DNA of 64,000 bases from Benincasa hispida (GCF_009727055.1 NC_052349.1:42657364-42721363), one strand, 5' to 3'. Positions 12,894-25,145 are shown, counted from the stretch's first letter. Numbers and translations: made by a program. The notes: generated by a model from the sequence alone, not told the origin.

Positions 12894-14845
12894 CAATGGA
12901 AATAAACAGAATCAATAAACACTCTAATTATATTTAATGAGTTCTAAATGCATGCTTAAATAGAAACTTCAGAAGAGGGTTTATAAACTGCATACCTTTG
13001 ATGAATTCTCCAAAGTCCAAACTGCTCTTCACGTCATTCTAGCTCCAATCAGCAGTGAATCATCAAGAGATATTCTCTACTATTCTCATCCTTGAACTTG
13101 AGTGGTGGAACTCAGATGGGATTGAATTTATGAAGGGAAAAATGGGTTTTTAGATGATAAACAAGCTTTCTGTAGAAAACATTTTTTTCCAGCAGCTAGT
13201 CTGTCCTTCATCAGCAAAAATAGAGTGTTTTATATATTACCCACGTGCAGGTCCTTAAGTTCAGTAACCTTGACACTTCAATTTGCTGAAGAAAGTGAGA
13301 AATGTGTGTGTTTCATGGAGGAATACCTCATACTTCATCAAGAATTGGGAAATTCCCACTTTTACCTAATTTCCATTTTATTATTAATTAATTTTAATTA
13401 ATTCTCAATTAACTTATTAAATTATCATTTTAAATTCTGAATTTGAAATTAAAATGAAAAAAAAATTAGATTTTAATTAATTAAACAAGTTTAACTAATT
13501 AAATAATAATTTATATCAAATATTAAATTAATCACACATCTTATTTAAAAACATGAATCATATTCATGCAATTAATATTTAAATCAATATTTAAATATTA
13601 TTAACTCTCCAATTTCGTTTAATTTCGATAAATTAAATGTTAATTAGTTATATAAAATATAATTATACAAACCCTAATTTGAATTCAAATTTATTCAAAT
13701 TCAAACCCTAATTTCAATTTGAACATTTCAATTTGAAATTCAATTTGAATACTTCAAATTGATATCATTCCAAATTGACTCAATTTATTAATTCAAGGTG
13801 TTCATGTTTTACGAACTAGTAGAAGGACCTTATGGACCTACAGATCATGAACTCCAACGATTTAAGATTAGTTGGCTAAAATACTTTAGACCAAATTAAT
13901 CAGTATTAGTTAATTATCAAGTCACACTACTATAGCTCGATACTTGCAATCTCCTCACTGTAGATATATTTGTATCCACTTGATTTAACCATAATAAGTA
14001 AGTCGAACCATTCACAGGTTGTTCGTAATATCGGCTGGGTCAATATGTTGTTTTACCCCCGATATTACATCTTGCTCCTTAAGTTCCACTAATCCTCTAA
14101 TGAACAATTGGTTTGTGATCCAATCACTAAACTGGATCCCTCTCGGGCCACTGAGAGGGTGAGACCCCTTGTGAAGACCTGAATTTAGTACTTAAGAAAA
14201 CAACCTAAATTGGGTAGGTGTGAATTCCTTATTGCATCCTATGTCTCCAGCTATCTACCTGGTTTTATCCCCGAAATGGGAGGTTTATTGAGTCGGCGCT
14301 GTTGAGTCAACCCTCACCTATACAAATCTAAGGATAATCCCAAATAAATAGGAGTTTATAGTTGACTCAGAATTAAGATCGAGTTACCTAGGTCATCTAG
14401 GCGAAATAGTTAGTCTTTAAACAGTAAACGACGTTATAAAATAAAAGTGACTTATTTCTTGGTCCAATCTTATGCAAACTCATTGCATAGGATGCCCCCA
14501 CTCTTCATGTTAATACATGAACGAATCAGGATCACTTCGTCTGTAGCACCTTACAACAAATTGTAACAACTACAGAGTGGGCCGCATCCAATAGTGTTAC
14601 TAGAATAAAGACACCCAACCTTATTTGTATACTTATAGATCATTTTGACTATTTACTTGAACCTGTTCCACTTTTATGTCTCCACATAAAGTTCAAATAT
14701 TCATATAATAGCCATGAATTTTAGTTTATTGGATTTAGACTTTATAAGTACAATTTATAGATTTAATAACAATTTCATTGAAGTAATTGATAATAGAATA
14801 TGTTTAACTTTAAAAACTGCGAGTTTTAGAACATACAATCCAACA
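12873..14845 (-). repeat. 5' LTR of Copia B
   Basis: 1.97 kb, from TGGTTAGGATG to ...AATCCAACA in plus orientation. It shares scattered blocks with the family A LTRs (GACCTTATGGACCTA near 13830, the ACTCATTGCATAGGATGCCCC block near 14480, an AGATATATTTGTATCCAC block near 13960). The families therefore share ancestry, but this LTR is clearly distinct. Confidence 0.8.
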
Positions 14846-16105
14846 AGGATCTCATCACTCGGTTGTTCAATTGGATAATATTGTCAAGTCATTTTTGTCA
14901 GAACTAACCGTGTGTTTCTTTACTCTTGCTTATGTTAATGGATTTCTCTTTTGCTTCCAACACGCCTCTTTATTTGTTAGTTTTGTTTTTTGTTTTTTGT
15001 GTAGTTAAGTATCATATTCAGGAAATAGAAACAATGTTTTGTAACTTTTGACATGTTTGACCAAATAACCCAGTTTTCATCTATGAAGCTATATCAAACC
15101 AAACAAATTTGACCAAATGAACCCAATTTTCATCTATCAAGCTCATTGTCATCTGTTACTTTTGACTTGTTTAGAGTATTTTGAAAGAGTTGAAACTACC
15201 TTTTAGCATGTTAAAACTCACTCAAATCAGGTTTGAATCGTGATTTTGAATGATTAACAGCATATTCAAAAGTGGCCTTGAATATGAAAAAAGTGTTTTA
15301 ACTAATAACACACTCAAAGGAGGTCTACAAAAATCTATGGTTTCCGTAATCCTTGGTTAACAACGAACAACTAACTCAAAGCAAATTTTAAGCCATTGTC
15401 ACAAAATTTTAAGCCACTGTCACAAAATTTCAATTTAAATCAAATTATTTCTTCCTCACATCAGATAGATATCTCAAACCCCTTATTGTTAAAATGGATT
15501 TGAATCTTAGGATGTAAAGTTTTACCAATGCATTGAAGTTCTTGTCGGCCTGATAATGTCTGGGAACCTATCTTACATGCTTCCACCCATATGCAACCTT
15601 ACAAAACTTTGTTTCTATTTGCTGAAATGATCCAACTTAATCAACTTAATTACGTTGTGGTTTATTACTTTTGAGTGTTGCTTATTATTATTGTCTCTAT
15701 TGTTGACATACAAGCAAATGCGGACCTTATGTCATGAAATGGTAATTTTGACAAATTATACATAATTTCTTTTTCACTTTTTTGATGATGATGCCCAATT
15801 TGGATTGTTTGAGTTGTTTGCTTGCTCCAAAAGTGAAATTTTCTTTTAATATTTATTTTCAATTTAGTAATTAGAAGTTATTTCATTATTTTTTTAATAA
15901 AAAAATCAGTGGTTAATTTTCTTTTCCCCTGTGTTCTTGAACAATTTTATTGCAGTGCTCCTTTTCATTTCAAATGTATATTCTGGTTTGCTACCTTTTT
16001 AATTTCAACTGTGATGGTAGGTAGAAGAAATTAAGGTATGGTTTGAGGAAAGGTTGAGGACACCTAAGGTGTGGTTTAACTTCTTAGAGTTTTCATAAGT
16101 CATAT
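14846..16105. other. Intergenic, short direct repeats only
   Basis: No gene seen. A TTTGACCAAAT...TTTTCATCTAT block is repeated at about 15058 and 15109, and a 24-bp AAATTTTAAGCCA(T/C)TGTCACA repeat lies near 15383-15430. The open frame at 15665-15862 (minus) has no recognisable features. Confidence 0.5.
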
Positions 16106-16240
16106 ATGGTTAAAGTTTTAGACACCAATTTTGCTAAAGCTGTAATAAAGAAGATGGGCATGCAAGCTTCAAGGGAGTTCCTTGCGGAAATTAAGGTATT
16201 CAAGTCAATTAGGAAACTAATGAATCTGGTCATCCTACTA
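16106..16240 (+). pseudogene. LysM receptor-like kinase (CERK1/LYK) exon relic
   Basis: The plus frame reads AVIKKMGMQASREFLAEIKV, then a corrupted stretch and MNLV. LysM receptor kinases of the CERK1 type carry AIKKMDMQA(S/T)(K/R)EFLAELKVLT.VHHLNLV at the ATP-binding lysine and alphaC region, so the second K of the KK pair (about residue 15) corresponds to the catalytic lysine. Only this part-exon is recognisable. No glycine-rich loop precedes it and no HRD or DFG region was found downstream, so it is a fragment and not a gene. Identification rests on remembered family motifs. Confidence 0.65.
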
Positions 16241-16770
16241 TGTTATAAGTTTTATGTTATAAGCTTTTTTGAGCTTACTTTTTTTAATAAGTTGAATTGC
16301 TCGTGCTCAGTTATTTGTAAGTTTTTTGGTTTATGTTTATGCATTTCTCCCAATTAAGTTTGTTTTTATTATTCTTTTATCTTAGTTTTGTTAAGGTTAC
16401 TTGTTTGAATTCATAAGTTTGTTTGAGTTTGTGCTTATAAGTTTATAAGTATTTTTGTTTATGTTTACATATTTTCCTAAATTTGGGCAAAACATCTTAG
16501 TTTTATTTTATGAATTTGGGCAAAGTATTCTATGAGAAGATTAAATTTAGTTGGAAAATAAACAGTAATATTGTAATGTTTCAATTAACTACAGAAGGTC
16601 TGAGCATTTGGTATTATATGTTACAAGTGATTGTTGGGTTTATAAAGAGGTAAGTACAGTGTTGTTTACTTTATTTGCACTATTACAGCTTTTTGCTTGG
16701 TCTGGCTCTATTCTATTTCCCATTAGCCAAAAAGTGGAAAACAAAAGAGCGGAAACAAATGACATGTAAG

Positions 16771-17333
16771 TAGAGATGTTCGGCAGACGGGGCAGGGTCA
16801 GGGATGTCATTCTCCATCCTATTCCCATTTTTTACGGAGATTAGGACGGGAATTCTCAACGGAAAATTCACGGGGATCGAGTTCCCCGCAAGAAATTTTT
16901 CCCCGTTACCATTTTTTGTATTTTGTAAAAAATCAATTATTTAAATAACTAATGTGAGCAAATTTTAATTAAATAATTAACTTTATCATTGAATTTTTTA
17001 TCATTGTTAGTTTTATATGACAATTTGAATTTAAAGATAAATTATTCAAATTTTGGCCTAAAAAGCTAATTAATTCTTTTAGAAAAAAATAAAATCAAAT
17101 TATTCACATATATAATCTAAATTTAAATATTCAATTTAATCATATTCATAATCTTTACCAATAAATAATCAAGTTTGAAATTTAAATGTAATATTTAAAT
17201 AATAATAATAATAACATAACATTAAATAACTATATTAAATAAATATATAGAAGTTAATTGGGATGGGGATGGGGGCGGGGACGGGGAATGCATTCACTGT
17301 TTCCGTCCCAATAGAAAAAATTGGACATTTCTA
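16771..17333. mobile_element. hAT-type MITE, 563 bp, with 8-bp TSD
   Basis: The element starts TAGAGATGTTCGG and ends ...TTGGACATTTCTA, which are imperfect terminal inverted repeats. It is flanked by a perfect 8-bp duplication CATGTAAG (16763-16770 and 17334-17341). An 8-bp duplication with TAGGGATG-like ends is typical of hAT elements. Both subterminal regions are rich in GGGGAC/CCCCGT blocks around an AT-rich core. There is no coding sequence, so it is non-autonomous. Confidence 0.88.
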
Positions 17334-17341
17334 CATGTAAG

Positions 17342-18849
17342 TATTGTTGAAGTTGATAAATAAAACTACTTGGAAAAGGAGAAAAGAAAAGTAGATATAT
17401 GAAATTGATTTTAATGTTTGTTTATGTGAGTGTTATTTTTGTAGTGATTCATTCTGTGTGATTACCGTTTTGGCTAGGTGTTTTTGTACGGATCTCAGGT
17501 TTTCTTGGAAGAATATATTGGGAGAGGAATTGCTTTTTGTGAACACAAAGGTAAATTATATATTGGTGATAGATAGTTCCATGGTATATGTGTTGTCTAT
17601 TTGGAAGTTTACTTAACCAAATATTAAGTTGAGGCCATGTTTCACAAAAGAAAATTATACGTTGGTGAAACAAACTTTGCAGGTATATTTGTCTTCATTA
17701 TCATAGCAACCATGTACTATAAGCATGTGAATCTGCCATTGACTTGACTCCCTTGTGATTATTGGTTATTTTCTTATACATCAGTTTTTAAATTTTATCA
17801 AACAAGACATAATATTTACATGAGTTATATAAGATCATCCTCATTGCTTGAAACGAATTCTGTTGCTTAGTTGTAACTCAAGAAATGTCAAATGTTTGTC
17901 ACGTGTAGTATTCCTTTGGGTTAAAATCCTGCTTCAATATTGATATTAGCAATTTTATGTTTCATTTCACAGGAATATTTTGAGTATGGAACACAATGAA
18001 CATCACACTTACTTTGAAGGCGAGAAGAAAGGTTTACTTCATTAACATGCATAATTGATTTGTTTTTTCCGTTTTTTTTTCTGCATAATCTTTGAAATTT
18101 GGATGTTAGAATCTACAAGAACTTGTTTCTGTTTTGGATTAAGTCTTCTATTTAGTTTGAGTGGAATGTAGATTCAATCAGTGGATGTAGTTCTTGATTC
18201 TTTGAGCCCTCAGCTCTCTGAATTCAGTTGTCCAAGTTCCAATTTTACTTGCAAACGATTTATACAGTGATTTTGTTTTCTTCTTTCCTCAATTCATGTT
18301 TTGTTAGTTGGAACACACTGAGCTTTGTAGCTTGGACCTACAACTAATCCTTTTAATTTCATGCATAGAAGGTTTTACTTTTAAGATACTTCACGAAGTG
18401 TCATCTTCATTTTCTTGTTGTAGGTATTTTTAGAATCTTTGGGTTTGAAAGTGCATGAGAAATGGATTAATTATGAAGCAAAACTATGATGAATTTTCCA
18501 TTTTTTTATTATGTTCCTTCCTTTCTGGTAAATGTATTAAACTCAACTTTGTTAGAAGCTCTTATGATTGTTTGGTCAAATTGAAACAACAATTTGTGGA
18601 TGTGTTTTATTTCCTTTGTTATCTAGTTTTATTTCCCTTTTTCAATAAGTTAGTTAATTTTTGTGTTTGTTGAAATCCTAATATATAAAAGCAATTAAGA
18701 TTTTATTTTGTATATGTGCAGATAAGAGAAATATTATTGTTTTTTAAAAAATATTATTTATTTGCACGTGCTTAAATAGAAAATATATATGTATTTTTTG
18801 TTAATTTCGATATTTTAACTCTTTGGTCGACATTAAAAATTGATTGGAC
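17342..18849. other. Intergenic, nothing recognised
   Basis: AT-rich single-copy-looking DNA. Short frames at 17449-17673 (minus) and 18455-18673 (plus) show no motif, signal peptide or splice context that would support a gene. Confidence 0.4.
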
Positions 18850-19132
18850 ATTTTAAAAAATGAGGCATTAAAAAAAAAATAACGAACAATTATTGAAAAA
18901 AATTGGTAAAAAAACCAACATAGAAGATGGTGTATAATGTCAGTTTTCAACTGACATTGAAAAATATTTGCTGTGAAATTTCGATTAACTATAATGTCGT
19001 TTTAAAACTGACATTAAAGACAGCAGACATTAAAGACCTTTTATAACACGATATTCGATGTCGGTTTTCAACTAATATTGTACCTATAATGTTAGTTTTA
19101 AGTTGACATTAAATTCCAATTTTGTAGTAGTG
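18850..19132 (-). mobile_element. CACTA-type transposon terminus
   Basis: The minus strand starts CACTACTACAAAATTGG at 19132. It is followed by repeated subterminal motifs of the TTAATGTCAACTT/TGTCAGTTTTCAACTGACATT type (at least five inverted or direct copies between 18935 and 19115). CACTA elements have CACTA ends and arrays of such short subterminal repeats. The opposite end and any transposase were not found, so this is a one-ended remnant. Confidence 0.6.
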
Positions 19133-20556
19133 CTTCTTCTCCCGAAACTTAAAATTAATGACGTCTTTCCTATCCTCTTGTACCTCTCTTAAAAGAATAT
19201 AATGACATAGAGTCCCATTAAAAACTAACTTAACATCCAAAAAATGACAAAAAACAGTTTGCCTAAACATGTATAATTTCCTAGGTGTTAACTTGTTCTT
19301 AGTATTCGATATTCTTTTCGCAGATGAGAACAACAAGTTAGATTTGTTGGAAAATAGTCAAAAGCACGGATCTTAGGCACCAATGCCATCTGTCACACAG
19401 ACCACAAACCAGACATTGAACTCAACAATCAAATTGGAAAAGCAACAACAAAACATACAAATAAATTTGGAATATGCTTTAAATCTCGGTGTAAAACTCG
19501 CTCGAGATTATGGGCTAATTATGAAGAACTCGGGCCATTTATATTGGCATACCATGAGATTAGAGTTTTAGTCCTATTCTGTATAAGATCCTAGGTACCA
19601 TCTTGAGCCACATTTTCCCTGAGATCGTATACAAACTGTCCACAACTCAATGGTCGTCCATCTAATCTCGAACAAATTCAAACGATCTCAGGCCCATTTC
19701 ATCAAATCTCGACTGAGATTCAAATAAATTTCATAAATAGGATAAAATATCTAAAAAATCATCAATAATAGACAACATACACAAAAAAAGGACCAAATAT
19801 TAAAAGAAATATAATATCCAACCCAGATTTCTCATATATTTCAGATAGACTTTAAAACCCTAACCAAATTATAATTTAAGATGAACCCATAGACTAAATG
19901 AAGGAACAAGTGAAATACATCTATAATAAGGAAGTTTTAGGATGCAAATAATCGTGGAGAAGGAAAAATTCAAAGCGAAAGTAGGGATATCTCGGGCAAC
20001 TAGATAATTTGAATTCATAATATTTTAAATCCAATCTCGGGCCAGATCTTATCCGAGAAGGCTCGAAAAAAACTATTATAAGAAGTATTTAGAAAGTGTA
20101 TTATTTTTTAAATGTGAAAAAGAAAGGGGTTATTTTAGATCATTTTCCAATTAAATTCTTGACTTTCTTGTTATTTCGCTAATTACCACGCATTGGTTTT
20201 TATATAAATTCCAAGTAAATTTTAATAGCTATAATTGTATTCGTCTTCCGTGCACCAGACCCGGGTACGAATCTTCCTCTCAACGTTTGTTTTTTAAGTA
20301 GTTTTCTATCCGTGTCTTTCAAATCATAATTTAATATATTCAAGAATAATTCATTGGCTTCGATTAAGGTTAGCTCCAAGTGTATGTCTTAATTTCCAAA
20401 CTCCCCCAAATGATTTCTAAAGGAGACCTAACTTTTTAATTTTTCTTTTGAGATTTTTTAATAATTTTTGTACCTCTATCTCATATAAAATTTGAAGTTT
20501 AGGGATTTATTACACACATTTAGAGTTTAGAGATAGCAAAACACAAATCTAAAATT
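19133..20556. other. Intergenic, unexplained ATCTCGG-rich stretch
   Basis: No gene seen. The part at 19480-20060 has repeated GATCTCGG/TCTCGAG-type words (for example near 19490, 19505, 19675, 19705, 20035), which look like the body of a small non-autonomous element. No ends could be defined. Confidence 0.35.
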
Positions 20557-20858
20557 AAGGTCCGATTTGATAACCATTTTATTTTTTGTTTTTGTTTTTG
20601 AAAATTAAGCCTAGGACACTACTTCCATCTTCAAATTTATTCATTTCTTATCTACTTTTCATCAATGGTTTAAAAAATCAAGCCAAATTTTGAGAATTAA
20701 AAAAGTAAATTTCAAAAAATTATTTTTGTTTATGAAATTTGGTTAAGAATTCAATCATTGTACATAAGAGATATGCAAATCATGGTAAGAAATATAGATA
20801 AAATAGACTTACTTTTTAAAACAAAAATCACAAACTATATAATTATCAAATGGGTCTT
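20557..20858. mobile_element. MITE, GTCCGTTTGATAAC family, about 300 bp
   Basis: The left end AAGGTCCGATTTGATAACC and the reverse complement of the right end, AAGACCCATTTGATAATTA, are inverted repeats. The interior has the AT-rich, TTTTTGTTTTTG-type composition seen in the related element at 23717-24026. The flanking duplication is unclear. Confidence 0.65.
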
Positions 20859-21159
20859 AAATAATTAAATTTGACATTTAACCTTATTTGAATTGTGCCT
20901 CGTGACATGTATTTTTAGATACGTCACTGATGATCTGTTGCATGTTTGTTAAAACACGCTAAGGTGAAGTAAGTTTTTCATCTTAGCCAGATTTTGGCAT
21001 TATTATTAATATTTTCAATTTCCATAAAAAGTCAGTAAACCAGAATAGTGGATTTATACCTCCACCTAATAAAATAAAAAACTTTGGGGGTAAAATGATT
21101 GTAATTGGTATACATATAACATATAACATATTTTAAAAAGTCAACATGATAACCATGAG

Positions 21160-21300
21160 TTGTATTTAGGGATTTTAAAAAATTAACTCAAGTGACAAAT
21201 AAATAATTGGGTAATTATTTAATTAATCAAATCCACCAACCCATCACCCACTTTGTTTGTTCATTCTTATACAATTGATATTAGACTTTCTATGATATAG
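21160..21300. repeat. Segmental duplication block 1 (matches 60160-60355)
   Basis: The two regions share GAGTTGTATTT, ACAAATAAATAATTG, TTAATTATTTAATTAATCAAATCCACCAAC and a TTCATTCTT...GACTTTCT series in the same order and orientation. Each lies roughly 2 kb to the left of a RALF-like coding exon (23182 and 62502). This suggests that a block including the gene and its 3' flank was duplicated. Confidence 0.7.
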
Positions 21301-21472
21301 TCATTTATTTAGTTTTCATATAAATTTTTCTTAAAATGTTCCATTTACATTCTTAATTAATTTTTAAATAAAATTTACTAATTAATGATTAAACTCACGA
21401 TAATTGACATGACTTTTTTTTCAGAAGTCGAAGTTCGATTGTACCTCCATATTATGGAAAGAAAATACTAAC

Positions 21473-21536
21473 TAATTATATATGACACTTTTATTAGACA
21501 TTTCTAATTATATATGACACTTTTATTAGACATTTT
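21473..21536. repeat. 2 x 32-bp tandem repeat
   Basis: Two perfect adjacent copies of a 32-bp unit starting TAATTATATATGACAC. Confidence 0.9.
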
Positions 21537-23181
21537 TTTTATTTTTAATTTTTAACATTTGTTATGTCCAATTTACACTTCTTACATGACATTATTGTAT
21601 GAAATTGGTCTATGCTTATCCATATTGAGCAATGCCATCTTTAGATAAGCCTCCAATATATTTTATTTTTAAGATTATTTTAATAATCAGTGCACTTATA
21701 CAAGCTTATTTTATATCTTTTTAAAATAAATTTTATATATCATGAACTGGCATATTCTTTTTCATAAGCTTGAAACTTTCTCAAAAAAGTCAGAACAAAG
21801 ATCACAATCCACTAGAATGAAATATTTTTTCGATTTGATATTAACCAAAATATATAGCATAAATTAAAATTCATATATTTTAGTGTTTTTTTTTTTTTTT
21901 TTCAATTTCAACTTCTTCAAATTTTAGTTTCATCCTTTATAGGTTAATTTAATTTTTTTTCAACTAATCTTTATGTTGTACGACAGTAAAAATTATCAAC
22001 AATAATACATCCAAGGATTAGAATTAAAATTAATGCAGATGTGGGTAACAAATTAAATATAAATTATATCTAGACCATTTAATAGATATATTGTATGATC
22101 TTAATTATGAAACTTATTGAGTACAACTAATTGGTTCTAGAGAATTATGGAAAGCCTCGAATATCAACTTATAAATATAAGGTTATAGTCCCTAAATATT
22201 ATGTCTCTTCAATCTCCTATTCCCCATTTGATAGTGAGGGTCTATCCACTCCGACCTAAGTTGCATAGTTGAGGAAAACTACAACTACATCTCCTTTATA
22301 GGTTATGATTTAAGATCCAAGTAATCTTATTGTCCGGTAAATTTAGGTTTTTATCTATGTTTAGATCCTATATCTTGGTAATTCTGTATTGATATTTTTG
22401 AATAATCATGAATTTTGTTTTATGATTTCTCCCAACATCATTAACTTAGTTGAAAATATTCTATGTTTAAACATCATTAACGTAGTTGAAAATATCCTAT
22501 GTTTTAATTTTTTATGAAACAGATGTGTTACCAATGTATAAAATTTAAAACTTATTTATATAGCAAATTGGCCCGCCACCCCACAAATGTGAGGATGTAC
22601 ATTCTGTATTGATCACGAGATTTATACAAATTAATAAAACTTTAGTATTCCTCAACAGGTAATGCACCATAAAATTATATTTTCTTTGACTTGCGAACAT
22701 TTATAAACTATTTTAATAGAAAAATATTTAAGTGCATCTCAGGAGCATCTATTTTTACACATTTATCAAATTTTTCTATCCTAGTGTGACATATGACAAA
22801 CTATTTTTATTTATATTTTGAAATATTTTAACTAATTTTTGTATGTGAATAATATAAGAAGGAGAATTTTTCTAACAGGAATTTTTATTTATATTAATAT
22901 ATCCATGAATTTGATGTCAATATAAAGGAAAGTGAGTTAATATTTCCATTATGCCACAAAAAATCGTTGAATTTTTTTTCTTAGAAAATAGCAGTGGTAG
23001 GCTTATTTGAAAAATACAAAATATTTATTGATTAAATTAAATATTTTCTTGAATATTTTTTCAGAGATTACAAACAACGAATATGCCAATTGAAGTAGAT
23101 TAACTTTATTAACGGTAAAGATTTGACTGAGAAATCATATAAATGGTAAAAACCAAGCAGATCATATTTGGGGTAATTTTT

Positions 23182-23833
23182 CTAACAGGGATTTGCGCGA
23201 TTGTAGGTCCCACAGTTTTCCGGCCGCGGATTACTTCTTTTCGTGCCGAGGCAACTGTCGTAGCGCGGCGGGCGGCCGCAACCGCCGCCAGAAGCTTTGT
23301 TAGCGTCTGTAGTGGAGGTGGTTTGGAAGTTTTTGGATGCTAGGATCCGGCTGATGTGCGACTCCATCAGAAATTCCGATCCGATATCTTGGTCTCCGAC
23401 GAGATATTTTCCGGCATCTGCGTGATACCACTCTAAAATCCAGAATTACAAATTTGGATTTTTTTTTTTTCATTCTTTAGTTTATACGATTTGAGTTAAA
23501 TTTTTCTTCTTGCGGTTTGTGTCCATTTTGTTCTCCAATTAATTTGATTTAAATTCTATTTTAATTTTTATACTTTTGAATTTACTCCAATTTCGTGTTT
23601 GTACTTCCAAAAATAACCATTCTAGTCTTTTAGTTTTAATTTTTAATTTTTCCTAAAAATTGATATCAAAATTATGTAAATTATAAGGACTAATATTGTA
23701 GTTTTTACAAGGTTTATTTTAGGCACCAGTTGGTAATTTGTAGTTTTTGTTTTTATCAACTAAACTTATTTTCTTCTCATTTCTTAATTTTTATATTTAT
23801 CACCTACAATAGTTAGATTTTTAGTCAAATTCA

Positions 23834-23867
<34 letters not shown>

Positions 23868-24647
23868 GCTAATTCTTTTTAGTTTTAAAATTTTGATTTG
23901 GTTTTTTAAACTATTGATAAAAAATAATTAACTAGAGAAGAAATTTGGAAGTGGAAATAATGTCTATTTGCTTAATTTTCAAAAACAAAAATCGAAAACC
24001 AAATAATTACCAAACGAGGTCTAAAATGAACCTTTTAAAAGTATATATAAATATCAAATTATATTGATCAAATATGAAATTAAAGGAACTAAATTTAGAG
24101 CATTTTGAAATTAGAAGACTAAAATGAACCAAAAAAGATGGTAGAGGTACTAAAATAGTATTAAAACTTTTAAATGTCTTTTGTAATAAAAAATAATAAT
24201 TTTTATTTTATATGTCTCTATAATTTAATATATTTCTCTTATATAGGTGGTAGATCAAATCATATAACATTATTTAAAACTTACAAACCTATCCCGACAT
24301 AAATAAAAGTTTAGAATTTTATTAGAGGCGGATTTCAATTTTATGACTCATAAACTAATTAATCTCTTTCCAAGTTATTTTTAATGTATCAAATACTTTT
24401 AATTCTATATACTTAATTAGACTCTAAAGTGAAAGTTTACCAAAAGATTAAATATTTCTAAACTTTAAAAACTTATTGTAACATAATATAAATATATTAT
24501 AAACATTTCATATCAAAAGTGTTTCTATAACTTACGAGTGTTGTTGAGAAGTGGTTTGAAAGACATAAGAGCATCGCAACTACTTGGATTGAGTAGCAGA
24601 ATCATCATCGTCACGGCGGTTGGTATCATCAGCGCCGCTGCAGCCAT
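23182..24647 (-). CDS. RALF-like secreted cysteine-rich peptide, two exons
   Basis: Join 24647-24536 (112 nt) and 23417-23182 (236 nt), predicting 115 aa. Exon 1 begins MAAAAL, with a hydrophobic signal peptide up to about residue 25 (SSCDA). It ends at a consensus donor GTAAGT, and exon 2 follows an acceptor CAG. The frame is kept across the junction. Exon 2 has FLMESHISRILA, which resembles the S1P-type RRIL cleavage region of RALF precursors, then four Cys spaced 8, 12 and 8 residues and the ending CGTYNRANPC. RALF peptides act as apoplastic ligands of FERONIA-type receptor kinases. Length, signal peptide, cleavage-site region and four cysteines fit RALF. The intron, the lack of a YISY motif and the last spacing do not, so it may be a divergent clade or another Cys-rich family. 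This start is preferred over an upstream ATG at 24752 because of the signal peptide and the TATA position. A paralogous exon lies at 62502. Confidence 0.68.
23717..24026. mobile_element. MITE inside the RALF-like intron
   Basis: The left end TTTTAGGCACCAGTTGGTAA and the reverse complement of the right end, TTTTAGACCTCGTTTGGTAA, are clear terminal inverted repeats. The element is 310 bp and belongs to the same family as 20557-20858. An AAT microsatellite occupies 23834-23864 inside it. It lies wholly within the intron and does not touch the splice sites. Confidence 0.75.
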
Positions 24648-24754
24648 TGCTGTCGGTGATTTTTTGCGGTGGCGATAGGCGGCGGAGGAATACGATTGGG
24701 TCTTGGGAAAGGAGGAAAAGCAAAATATGGGCGTCTTTGTGTTTGTGATCACCT

Positions 24755-24767
24755 TAATTTATAATGT
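24755..24767 (-). promoter_or_regulatory. Candidate TATA box of the RALF-like gene
   Basis: The minus strand reads ATTATAAATTAAGG about 110 bp upstream of the preferred ATG. Initiation about 30 bp downstream would give a 5' UTR of roughly 75 nt and would exclude the in-frame upstream ATG at 24752. Inference only. Confidence 0.4.
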
Positions 24768-24867
24768 CTAAATAATGTTATTTATTTTTTATTTTTAACA
24801 ATATTATTTATCATGTACTAAAGAAAATATTATTTATCATTCCCCTTTTATTATTGTTTTTTTAAAC

Positions 24868-25145
24868 GTTTCGATGGGATGTTTCAACTATTCCTTGTTA
24901 AATATAATATTCTTTTTCAAGTAGTTAAATGAAAGGAAAATTATATTGGATAACAAAACATAATTTATATATTAGCCACTATATCTTCATTTTTAAAACT
25001 TTGCATCTATAGCAAAAATCATACATGATTTTGGCTCCTTTTAATCTCTCCTTTGTTTTCTTATTTCTTTTTATTTGTTCTTTTAATATTTTGATGGGAT
25101 GTTTCAACTATTCCTTATTAAATATAATTTTCTATTCAAGTAGAT
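24868..25145. repeat. Two direct copies of a 70-bp block
   Basis: TGATGGGATGTTTCAACTAT-type blocks start near 24874 and 25091 and continue through TTCCTT(G/A)TTAAATATAAT and TTCAAGTAG. They are about 90% alike by eye and about 215 bp apart, in the upstream flank of the RALF-like gene. The next 250 bp (from about 25156, GGTCCAGTTTGATAATAA) look like one half of a MITE of the 20557 family. Confidence 0.6.

Larger units (their letters stand above)
4306..14845 (-). mobile_element. Ty1/Copia family B, 5' half, interrupted by A1
   Basis: On the minus strand the order is LTR (14845-12873), iMet primer-binding site (12871-12860), a very long leader with the 125-bp array, and a protease relic (about 4640-4306). 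The element is then broken by A1, and the rest of pol and the 3' LTR should lie left of the window. The leader is about 8 kb, far longer than usual for Copia because of the array. The 5 bp after the LTR, AGGAT (14846-14850), should be the target duplication, but its partner is off-window. No coding frame is open, so this is a dead copy. Confidence 0.75.

Noticed and set aside
20235..20285. tRNA or SINE B-box-like GGGTACGAATC
   Set aside because: No matching A box at the right distance, no cloverleaf and no poly-T or SINE tail could be drawn.
23143..23343. Plus-strand frame with hydrophobic start (MVKTKQIIFGVIFLTG...)
   Set aside because: Antisense of the RALF-like exon 2. The minus strand has splice sites, a paralogue and a conserved cysteine pattern.
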